From Sphingomonadaceae bacterium (lineage in GTDB: Bacteria > Pseudomonadota > Alphaproteobacteria > Sphingomonadales > Sphingomonadaceae), in assembly GCA_947442095.1 (NCBI GenBank), contig CANEVG010000170.1, forward strand, positions 1-7,475: 7,475 nucleotides of DNA, in the 5' to 3' direction. The position numbers were made by a program, and so were the translations under genes. The notes under the pieces are model-generated. The model did not search any database. It was not told where the DNA came from and was given only the letters and a program-made list of their open reading frames with translations. Shown one piece after another: positions 1 to 5,271 of the stretch. Position 1 is the first letter of the stretch, and every line of letters starts with the position of its first letter.

Positions 1-357
1 GAGGCGATCCGTGTCCAGCCGCACTGGGATTTTGCCGCCATGCTGGCTGCGCGTGCCGCCGAAGTGGCCCACCGTGACGCCGCGGTGGCGGATTCGCGCT
101 TCCCGATCTAACCGCAGTATCTGGTGAGCGAGATCAGGAAGGTGATGCCGGACGATGGCATCATCGCGCTCGACAATGGCGTCTACAAGATCTGGTTCGC
201 CCGCAACTACACCGCCTATCACCCCAACACTGTGCTGCTCGACAATGCGCTGGCCACGATGGGGGCCGGCCTGCCCAGCGCCATGGCGTCGAACATGGTC
301 TATCCAGATCGCAAGGTGATGGCGATCTGCGGCGACGGCGGCTTCATGATGAACAGT
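1..357 (+). pseudogene. acetolactate synthase-like ThDP enzyme, C-terminal fragment with internal stop
   Basis: Reading from base 1, frame 1 encodes the start of the C-terminal thiamine-diphosphate (ThDP) binding domain of an IlvB/AlsS-type enzyme. The visible landmarks are a stretch around VMPDDGIIALDNGVYKIWFA, then LLDNALATMGAGLPSAMA, then GDGGFMMNS, the beginning of the GDG...N cofactor motif. Intact enzymes of this family condense pyruvate (or related 2-oxoacids) using ThDP and Mg2+. Two lesions are visible. A TAA at 109-111 interrupts the frame between the linker (FPI) and PQYLVSEI, where the family normally reads through. Homology also stops after MMNS, where QELET-like sequence would be expected, and a TAG follows at 358-360. 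The second half of the ThDP domain, including the rest of the metal site, is missing and is not found elsewhere in the window. The 5' end lies outside the window. The exact substrate of the ancestral enzyme cannot be told from this piece. Confidence 0.85.
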
Positions 358-437
358 TAGCGATAGGCTTCAGGGAAAGCTGCAAAATTTGAGGTGAAAA
401 TGCCATTATTCAAGGTGTTTGTGTACACGCATACCCA

Positions 438-466
438 TTGTTGTCCCCACTAATCCCCGCTATCGT
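438..466 (+). promoter_or_regulatory. possible sigma-70-like promoter of the integrase
   Basis: TTGTTG (438-443) and TATCGT (461-466) are separated by 17 bases and resemble -35 and -10 hexamers (TTGACA, TATAAT). Transcription would start near 473 and give a short leader before the ATG at 496. Both boxes are weak, and the -10 overlaps the proposed att core, so integration or excision could alter this promoter. This is pattern matching only. Confidence 0.25.
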
Positions 467-474
467 GATTGCTG
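459..474 (+). other. candidate left attachment core (att repeat, copy 1)
   Basis: GCTATCGTGATTGCTG here matches GCTATCGTGCTTGCTG at 5051-5066 at 15 of 16 positions in the same orientation. It lies 21 bases upstream of the integrase ATG, where tyrosine-integrase elements often carry one attachment site. No tRNA end is visible around it. Because the right copy falls in a transposase remnant, chance similarity cannot be excluded. Confidence 0.4.
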
Positions 475-495
475 AGAGAAGGGCTAGCAAGCACC

Positions 496-1743
496 ATGCG
501 CATCACAAAGAGTTCCGTTGACGCCGCTCAGTCTGACGCCAAGGATCGTTTGCTGTGGGACGACCGCCTCCCGGGCTTTGGATGTAAGATCACGCCCAAG
601 GGCGCGAAGGTCTTCGTCTATCAGTACCGGCTGGGCGGCAGGGGCTCTCCTGTGCGACGCTACACCATCGGCAAGTTCGGCCCAATCACGGCAGAGCAAG
701 CCCGGCGTGAGGCCGAGATGCTGGCGCTTAGGGTCGCGCAGGGGGTAGATCCTCAGCGTGTGAAGGTCGAGACGGCTCGTGTGGCGGTCGATTTGGCATT
801 CAGCGCCTACGTCGAGCAGTTCCACGAGGTTTACCTCGCCAAGAAGTGGCCTGCGAGCCAACGTGATGCGTCGGCCTTGCTGCGTCGCTACGCCGTGCCC
901 CTTCTGCGCAACAAGCCGCTTCCGGAGGTAACTCGAAGGGACATCACGGCCGTGCTGGCGGGTGCGCAAGACAAGGCGGCGACTGCAAGCCTGTTGTTCG
1001 CGACGCTGCGCAAGATGATGCGCTGGGCGGTCAATCAGGGCGATCTCGAACGCTCGCCGATGGAGCTTATGGATGCGCCAGCAAGGGTGCCGTCGCGGGA
1101 CAGGGTGCTGGCTGACGGCGAACTGCGGCTGGTGTGGCAAGGCACCCATGCGCTTGGCTACCCGTTCGGGCCGATGTTCCGCTTGCTGATGCTGACTGGC
1201 GCAAGGAGACAAGAGGTGGCTTCGCTGAATTGGTCTGAGTTGAGCCGGGAGGAAGGAATTTGGTCGCTGCCGTCTAGTCGCTCAAAGAACGGTGTGGCAT
1301 CGCGCCAGTCCCTTTCCACGCTCGCAATGGCAGAACTGGATGCCCTTTCGGCATGCTCCGGCGGTTGGCCGAAGGGGGGCTTGTTGTTTAGCACGAACGG
1401 AAAGTCTAGCAGCACCGGCCACAGCACGGCCAAGGCGCGCCTCGATACGGCGGTGGCAGCGCTCGCTGCCGAGGCAGGGATCGCGCCGCCTGCGCCGTGG
1501 CGGGCACATGATCTGCGCCGTACGCTGGCCACAGGGCTCCAGAGGCTAGGCGTGCGGTTCGAGGTTACCGAGGCGGTCCTAAACCACGTGAGCGGCTCGA
1601 GGGGTGGCGTTGCGGGCATTTACCAGCGCCACGACTGGGCGGCCGAGAAGCAGTTCGCCCTGCAAGCGTGGGCTGACCACGTGTCGCGCTTGCTGACCGG
1701 TTCAGAGCAAAGCAACGTCGTCCGGCTGGAGGCTAGGCCGTGA
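496..1743 (+). CDS. tyrosine site-specific integrase (DUF4102/P4-type)
   Basis: A 415-residue tyrosine recombinase that would integrate and excise the element through strand exchange at att sites. The N-terminal ~85 residues resemble the arm-DNA-binding domain of P4-type integrases (LLWDDRLPGFGCKITPKGAK, then YTIGKFGPITAEQARREAE). A SAM-like core-binding domain spans about 95-195 and the catalytic domain about 200-400. All catalytic positions I look for are present: Arg-I in LTGARRQEV (R237), the H-x-x-R pair in AHDLRR (H338, R341), the late histidine in LNHVSG (H364), and the nucleophile in AGIYQRHDW (Y376). The enzyme therefore looks active. I chose the ATG at 496 because AGAAGGG (477-483) precedes it and the domain starts directly there; an in-frame TTG at 469 would add nine residues and overlap the putative att core. 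The stop overlaps the next gene. Confidence 0.95.
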   Translation: MRITKSSVDAAQSDAKDRLLWDDRLPGFGCKITPKGAKVFVYQYRLGGRGSPVRRYTIGKFGPITAEQARREAEMLALRVAQGVDPQRVKVETARVAVDLAFSAYVEQFHEVYLAKKWPASQRDASALLRRYAVPLLRNKPLPEVTRRDITAVLAGAQDKAATASLLFATLRKMMRWAVNQGDLERSPMELMDAPARVPSRDRVLADGELRLVWQGTHALGYPFGPMFRLLMLTGARRQEVASLNWSELSREEGIWSLPSSRSKNGVASRQSLSTLAMAELDALSACSGGWPKGGLLFSTNGKSSSTGHSTAKARLDTAVAALAAEAGIAPPAPWRAHDLRRTLATGLQRLGVRFEVTEAVLNHVSGSRGGVAGIYQRHDWAAEKQFALQAWADHVSRLLTGSEQSNVVRLEARP

Positions 1744-2432
1744 CTGGGTGGTTAAGCTCCTTCGCCGCCATGCAAAGGCTTCGCGAAGCTGCCGTTGTTG
1801 ATCCCGTCAGCACTCTAACGCAACTCGCGGAAGCGCGGCAGCTTCGGGCCCGCGCCGCATGGGGGCGGTTTGCCGATGATCAAGGGGATGACCGTCAGTT
1901 TCCTCTAGAGCCCGAGGTCGACCCCTGTTCGGGCGAAGTGCTGCCTTGGCCCGATATTCCCGCAGATTTCTGGCGCTGGGTTAACGGCAAGGGTGATCGT
2001 ACTGAAGTTCACGGTGAGGCTGGCGTGTTTGCCGCAACGGTGATTTACGACCCGAAAATTGGCTCTTACAGTGATAGCCAGTACATAAAGCTCTTCGGCG
2101 TCACCTTCCATCAGGATGACCTTGAAGCCGCTCTGCGAGGCAAATTCGCGCTTCACAATACGCCGGCGTTGCCTGTCCCCACAAGGTCGCCTGCTGGAAG
2201 GAAGCCAGAACTAGAACGCTGGGCCGAGTTCGGTGCGGCATTGGCTCTGGTCGTGTACAGGGGCGAAAAGGATGCGTTCAAGTCCCAGTCTGCACTTTAT
2301 GCGGCGGTTGCTGGGGAACTGACTGCTGCCAGCCGCGAGCCGCTTTCACAAAGGGCTGTGAAGAATATGGTAAGCCAAGCGTGGTTGTGGATCGATGGGG
2401 AAGCAATTCCGCCGCTACCTCCAGAGGCGTAA
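1740..2432 (+). CDS. unknown protein coupled to the integrase
   Basis: A 230-residue protein with no family I recognise with confidence. It starts at a GTG overlapping the integrase stop (GTGA, 4 bases), with a strong GGAGG at 1728-1732 seven bases upstream, so translation is probably coupled to the integrase. No signal peptide or membrane segment is visible. Residues 1-60 look helical and charged. The middle (about 70-135) is rich in aromatic residues and holds PDIPADFWRWV and YIKLFGVTFHQDDLEAAL. The last ~60 residues (WAEFGAALALVVYRGEKDAF through SQRAVKNMVSQAWLWIDGE) resemble, in spacing only, the C-terminal helical/HTH-like tails common in proteins of alphaproteobacterial mobile elements. 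A helper or regulator of recombination is a reasonable guess from position, not a demonstrated role. An internal ATG at 1770 is a possible but less well supported start. Confidence 0.8.
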   Translation: MTGWLSSFAAMQRLREAAVVDPVSTLTQLAEARQLRARAAWGRFADDQGDDRQFPLEPEVDPCSGEVLPWPDIPADFWRWVNGKGDRTEVHGEAGVFAATVIYDPKIGSYSDSQYIKLFGVTFHQDDLEAALRGKFALHNTPALPVPTRSPAGRKPELERWAEFGAALALVVYRGEKDAFKSQSALYAAVAGELTAASREPLSQRAVKNMVSQAWLWIDGEAIPPLPPEA

Positions 2433-2440
2433 ACAATTGC

Positions 2441-2463
2441 GCCTCATTACGCCGCATTGAGGC
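2441..2463. repeat. short inverted repeat between integrase operon and alpA-like gene
   Basis: GCCTCA (2441-2446) and TGAGGC (2458-2463) form a perfect 6-base stem around an 11-base loop, nine bases after the stop of the unknown gene. No T-run follows, so a terminator is unlikely. It could be an operator for the adjacent HTH protein or a chance match. Confidence 0.25.
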
Positions 2464-2543
2464 ACTGCGGCAGTTCGCGCACGCCACTAGTTACCCCGTC
2501 AGAGCCGCCGCAATCCCGCGACGGCCCACCGATGGGACTTAAC

Positions 2544-2759
2544 ATGCAAGAACTGATCGACACCAAGACTGCCGCTCCGCTGATCGGCATCACGCCCGCC
2601 ACCCTAGAAAACTGGCGCGTTCGCGGAGAAGGGCCTCCGTTCCACAAGACCCCGGGTCGCACCGGGAAGGTCTTGTACGACCCGGCGGATATTGCCGCTT
2701 GGCGGGAGCGGCGCCGCTTCACGTCCACCGCTGAAGCCTCAGCCGCTGACGCCTATTAA
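2544..2759 (+). CDS. AlpA-like helix-turn-helix DNA-binding protein
   Basis: A 71-residue protein of the AlpA / MerR-like HTH_17 type. The HTH lies at about residues 6-28 (DTKTAAPLIGITPATLENWR), followed by the wing-like RGEGPPFHKTPGRTGKVLYD and a PADIAAWRERRR helix typical of this family. Family members act as activators of integrase genes (as for AlpA of the E. coli CP4-57 prophage), as recombination directionality factors/excisionases, or as switches for replication genes. Lying between the integrase operon and the primase-helicase, it is well placed to control either. I prefer the ATG at 2544; an ATG at 2532 would add four residues, and GGGA (2534-2537) is a weak ribosome site for 2544. 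The frame is open further upstream to 2457, but that part does not look coding. The target site is unknown. Confidence 0.82.
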   Translation: MQELIDTKTAAPLIGITPATLENWRVRGEGPPFHKTPGRTGKVLYDPADIAAWRERRRFTSTAEASAADAY

Positions 2760-2873
2760 AGTCGGCAAGGCATTTCGTCGGCGGCTGAACCTGACGACTT
2801 TCTAGACTGACGCCCGGCGCTGAGCCGGTTGTTCGACGGCCATCACCCGTACAACAGCGCAAGCAGTTCACGC

Positions 2874-2893
2874 CGGCGACCCCGTGGTCGCCG
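2874..2893. repeat. perfect 8-base hairpin upstream of the primase-helicase
   Basis: CGGCGACC (2874-2881) and GGTCGCCG (2886-2893) are exact inverted copies around a 4-base loop (CCGT), ending 36 bases before the primase ATG. No T-run follows. It lies in the 170-base gap after the AlpA-like gene. It may be an operator for a regulator, an mRNA structure in the leader, or part of a replication start site. The gap also carries CAAGGCATTT twice (2766-2775 and 2917-2926); the second copy contains the primase ribosome site (AAGG, 2918-2921). Confidence 0.45.
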
Positions 2894-2929
2894 AATGCTT
2901 CTGCGCGCGCCTAGCTCAAGGCATTTGAT

Positions 2930-4897
2930 ATGAAACCGATCCAATCAGACATCCACGTCCCCGAAGAGCTGCGCTCAATCCCCGGCTGGCTCATCTGGAA
3001 ATTCCTGCAGTACCCCGGTGAGCTCAAGCCGCGCAAATTGCCGTACTGGACAGACGGCACTATCCGTCACGGCGAGCAGGGCTCTCCGACCGATCGCGAG
3101 CGCCTGACCACGTTTGCCGCAGCGCGCAACGCGGCTGCGCGCATGCGCTACGAGGGGGTGGGCTTCGCTCCAATGCCGGACTTCGGCTACACCTTCCTCG
3201 ATTTTGACGACTGCATTGGGCCGAACGGCGAGATACCGGCCGAGATCGAGCAGATCGTCGTCCGCACCTACGCCGAGTATAGCCCGAGCAGAAAGGGCAT
3301 CCGTGCCGTCCTGAAGGGCAATCTGGGCAACCACCGAAGCCTAGCCACGCCTGATCGGTATGGCTTTGAGACGTTCAGCTCCAACGGCTTCGTGACCTTC
3401 ACGGGCAGCATCCTGCCAGCCTGTGAGCTGATCGGCCTAGAGAACACGGTGGCCGGTATTGACCAACACGTCCTTGACCTGTGCGAGCGGCGTTTCGGCG
3501 GCTCCATCATAAACAACGTCGCTGACCCCGAAGACTTCATGGCCGGCCGTGAGCCGCGTCTGGGCCTGACGATCAACGAGATGGAGGCGCTGCTGGCCGT
3601 GCTTGACCCGAGCATGGGCCGCGCGGACTGGATCAAGGTCGGCATGGCGCTGAAGCATGAGACCGACGGCGGTGACGACGGCTTTGAGCTCTGGGACGAG
3701 TGGTCGGCGGATGGGGACACGTACCCCGGCACAGAGACGCTGCGTTACCAGTGGGAGAGCTTTCGAGCTGCACCGGGCAAGCGGCAGGTCACTATGGCCT
3801 CGGTGATAAAGATGGCGAAGGAGGCCAACCGCAAACCGGGCGCGATGTCCACCTATGGTCAACCTGCATTCCCAACTAAAGGCGCCCGGTTCAATTTGCT
3901 CGATCGTGCTGGCATCATGTCCCAACCACGGCAGGATTGGCTGATTAAGGGGCTGCTGCCAACGCGCGGCCTCGGTGTGGTGTTCGGCCCAAGTCAGTCA
4001 GGCAAGTCGTTTCTCTTGCTCGACATGCTGGCTGCCATCGCTGACGGCGAGCCATGGTTTGGATATCGCGTGAAGCGCACTCACGTCACTTACGTCATGC
4101 TGGAAGGCGAGGGCGGCTTGAGAAATCGCGTCTCAGCGCTTGAGTATCAGCATGGGCGAGAAATTCCGTCGAACTTCCTCGCGCTGGTGCAGCATTTTGA
4201 TCTGTCCGATCCAATGCAAGTGGAGGAACTGGGCCAGCTGTTGCCGAAGGGCGGGGTAACTGCGATCGACACGCTGAACCGGTCAGCGCCGGGGCTGGAT
4301 GAGAACGCAGCTCACGAGATGGGCAAGATCATAGCCGGCATGAAGCGCCTGCAGGAGCTCACAGAGGGCCTTGTGATCTGCGTTCACCACACCGGCAAGG
4401 ATGCATCAAAGGGCATGCGTGGGCACAGCTCTCTCCACGCCGCTCTCGATATGGCGATCGAGGTGGGGCGTGGCGACCTGACACGCTGGTGGAAAGCCGC
4501 GAAGGTCAAAGATGGGGCCGACGACCGGACACGCTGCTTCAAACTGAACGTAATTGACTTGGGCATTGACGTGGATGGCGACGCGATCACCAGCTGCGCC
4601 ATCGAGCCAGATAGCTCCGCGGCTGCACTCCGCCCCGCGCCTAAGGGGAAGAACCAGAAGCCCGTATATCAGCGCTTGCGTGGTCAGCTGGACGCAGACG
4701 GCTGGGCCAAGCACAGCGAAGGCCAACCACCAGAAATCCCATATGAGCGCGCGCTGGCTGTCGCGTGTGACATACTCGGAGATGCCGATAGCAAGCGGCC
4801 CCGATCACGGGCTGCTGAGGTACTCGACGGACTGATCAACGGCCGGCACCTCTTCGTACGAGGGGATGGTATGGAAAAGTGGCTGTCGCTCAATTGA
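2930..4897 (+). CDS. primase-polymerase / RepA-type helicase fusion
   Basis: A 655-residue two-part replication protein. Residues 1-190 resemble the primase-polymerase domains found in phage and plasmid replication proteins. The candidate metal motif is FLDFDDC (D91, D93, D94), followed by SPSRKGIR (118-125) and FETFSSNGFVTFTG (146-159). Residues about 212-300 look like a PriCT_2 primase C-terminal domain (LLAVLDPSMGRADWIKVGMA). Residues about 325-560 are a RecA-like hexameric helicase of the RepA/AAA_25 type: Walker A GPSQSGKS (353-360, K359), acidic EGEGG (392-396), Walker B VTAIDTLNR (D447) and VICVHHTGKD (483-491). The tail (about 575-655) is probably a winged-helix segment. The expected job is to prime and unwind the element's own origin after excision. 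Start is ATG 2930 with AAGG eight bases upstream. Motif II has R125 where many prim-pols carry His. All ATPase motifs are intact, so the protein is probably functional. Confidence 0.88.
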   Translation: MKPIQSDIHVPEELRSIPGWLIWKFLQYPGELKPRKLPYWTDGTIRHGEQGSPTDRERLTTFAAARNAAARMRYEGVGFAPMPDFGYTFLDFDDCIGPNGEIPAEIEQIVVRTYAEYSPSRKGIRAVLKGNLGNHRSLATPDRYGFETFSSNGFVTFTGSILPACELIGLENTVAGIDQHVLDLCERRFGGSIINNVADPEDFMAGREPRLGLTINEMEALLAVLDPSMGRADWIKVGMALKHETDGGDDGFELWDEWSADGDTYPGTETLRYQWESFRAAPGKRQVTMASVIKMAKEANRKPGAMSTYGQPAFPTKGARFNLLDRAGIMSQPRQDWLIKGLLPTRGLGVVFGPSQSGKSFLLLDMLAAIADGEPWFGYRVKRTHVTYVMLEGEGGLRNRVSALEYQHGREIPSNFLALVQHFDLSDPMQVEELGQLLPKGGVTAIDTLNRSAPGLDENAAHEMGKIIAGMKRLQELTEGLVICVHHTGKDASKGMRGHSSLHAALDMAIEVGRGDLTRWWKAAKVKDGADDRTRCFKLNVIDLGIDVDGDAITSCAIEPDSSAAALRPAPKGKNQKPVYQRLRGQLDADGWAKHSEGQPPEIPYERALAVACDILGDADSKRPRSRAAEVLDGLINGRHLFVRGDGMEKWLSLN

Positions 4898-4924
4898 TCC
4901 GCTTGCCGACGACCGCCGTGCCCG

Positions 4925-4957
4925 AAAGACCGGCCCCTAAGGGTGGCCGGTCTTTTC
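4925..4957 (+). terminator. intrinsic terminator of the primase-helicase gene
   Basis: AAAGACCGGCC (4925-4935) and GGCCGGTCTTT (4945-4955) form a perfect 11-base stem with a 9-base loop, ending in TCTTTTC. It begins 27 bases after the primase stop codon. The near-symmetry of the A and T flanks means it could also act on transcripts from the other side. Confidence 0.85.
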
Positions 4958-4975
4958 GGTCGAGCGCACCGCTTT

Positions 4976-5013
4976 ACCGAAAGGCCGTTTCGGTCGGTTC
5001 GGTCTTTTCGGTT
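4976..5013. repeat. TTTCGGTC 9-base repeat cluster (possible iterons or integrase arm sites)
   Basis: Three 9-base units lie head to tail with no gap: GTTTCGGTC (4987-4995), GGTTCGGTC (4996-5004) and TTTTCGGTT (5005-5013). A fourth copy, TTTTCGGTC, is at 4953-4961 in the terminator tail, and an inverted one, ACCGAAAGG, at 4976-4984. ACCGAAA (4976-4982) and TTTCGGT (4988-4994) form a perfect 7-base hairpin, and CGGTCTTTTCGGT occurs at both 4948-4960 and 5000-5012. Directly repeated short sites next to a primase-helicase suggest a replication origin. Next to a candidate att core they also suggest integrase arm-binding sites. Remaining parts of the gene-free stretch 4898-5271 are the terminator, a 10-base palindrome TTGACGTCAA (5022-5031), the transposase remnant and a promoter, described separately. 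Confidence 0.6.
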
Positions 5014-5050
5014 ACGCGACATTGACGTCAAATAGCTGAGCATCAGCAGG

Positions 5051-5066
5051 GCTATCGTGCTTGCTG
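5051..5066 (+). other. candidate right attachment core (att repeat, copy 2)
   Basis: GCTATCGTGCTTGCTG differs at one position from the copy at 459-474. It sits 38 bases after the 9-base repeat cluster. On the minus strand it overlaps the codons for the SKHD end of the decayed OrfA, precisely where recognisable transposase homology ends. Confidence 0.4.
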
Positions 5067-5167
5067 CGCAGCGCCGCGAGCGTCAGGTCCCATCGGATAG
5101 CCTCCAGCGCAAACTTGGCCTTGAAGTCCGCGCTGTGGCGCTATCTCGTGGGCTTCTTTCCCGTCCA
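5054..5167 (-). pseudogene. decayed IS3-family OrfA transposase fragment
   Basis: On the minus strand from 5167 the frame reads GKKPTR, a TAG stop at 5143-5141, then RHSADFKAKFALEAIRWDLT and LAALRSKHD. This is the N-terminal HTH_Tnp_1 region of an IS3-type OrfA, which normally reads like RRRHSxEFKAKVALEAIRGxxTLAELAAKHG. OrfA of this family binds the IS ends and joins OrfB by programmed frameshift to form the transposase. Only about 37 codons remain, with one stop and a missing or shifted start, and homology ends at KHD; the frame stays open to a TAA at 5014-5012 with unrelated residues. Neither OrfB nor terminal inverted repeats are visible nearby. It is non-functional and marks an older insertion at this locus. 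Confidence 0.75.
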
Positions 5168-5213
5168 TCCCTCTGATCGGGAACAGCCAAATTTCGGGCC
5201 ACTTTGAAGCCTG

Positions 5214-5242
5214 TTGGTCTCGTACCGAGCATGACATATAAC
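5214..5242 (+). promoter_or_regulatory. probable promoter of the Sel1/YHYH operon
   Basis: TTGGTC (5214-5219) and TATAAC (5237-5242) are spaced by 17 bases. The -10 matches the consensus at five of six positions; the -35 is weak. Transcription would begin near 5249. That makes an ATG at 5251 almost leaderless and favours the ATG at 5272, which has GGGGA at 5261-5265. Confidence 0.5.
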
Positions 5243-5271
5243 CACGCTCGATGGGCGAGCGGGGATGCTGC

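Larger units (their letters stand above)
358..495. other. AT-rich spacer between broken enzyme gene and integrase
   Basis: This stretch has no convincing reading frame and is visibly richer in A+T than its surroundings, with runs such as GCAAAATTTGAGGTGAAAAT at 382-401. It contains an 8-base palindrome GTGTACAC at 421-428 and, near its right end, the candidate attachment core and the integrase ribosome binding site (AGAAGGG, 477-483). The composition fits a recombination and promoter region upstream of an integrase. It is not a continuation of the acetolactate synthase-like gene. Confidence 0.6.
459..5066 (+). mobile_element. compact integrative element / phage-satellite-like island
   Basis: The proposed element has a tyrosine integrase at one end, an unknown coupled protein, an AlpA-like DNA-binding protein, and a primase-helicase fusion closed by a terminator and a repeat cluster. 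All genes lie on the plus strand. Integrase, AlpA and primase-helicase form a known core in P4-like and PICI-like satellites and in small integrative islands of proteobacteria. No structural, packaging, relaxase or secretion gene is present, so any transfer would need a helper. The ends given are those of the imperfect 16-base repeat and are uncertain. The right end could instead lie anywhere from just after the terminator (about 4960) to about 6600 if the Sel1 operon is cargo. Element identity is much better supported than its borders. Confidence 0.6.

Noticed and set aside
124..360. Independent 78-residue gene
   Set aside because: It is the part of the acetolactate synthase-like pseudogene after the TAA; the same frame continues the homology upstream of the stop.
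421..428. GTGTACAC palindrome, also present inside the SulP gene near 7120
   Set aside because: Eight bases recurring in a coding region far away is compatible with chance; it was not used as att evidence.
358..495. tRNA end as the integration target
   Set aside because: No T-arm, CCA-proximal stem or cloverleaf could be drawn from this stretch on either strand.
484..1212. Minus-strand open frame of 242 codons inside the integrase
   Set aside because: It is antisense to an intact integrase domain and its Arg/His-rich composition is typical of GC-rich shadow frames.
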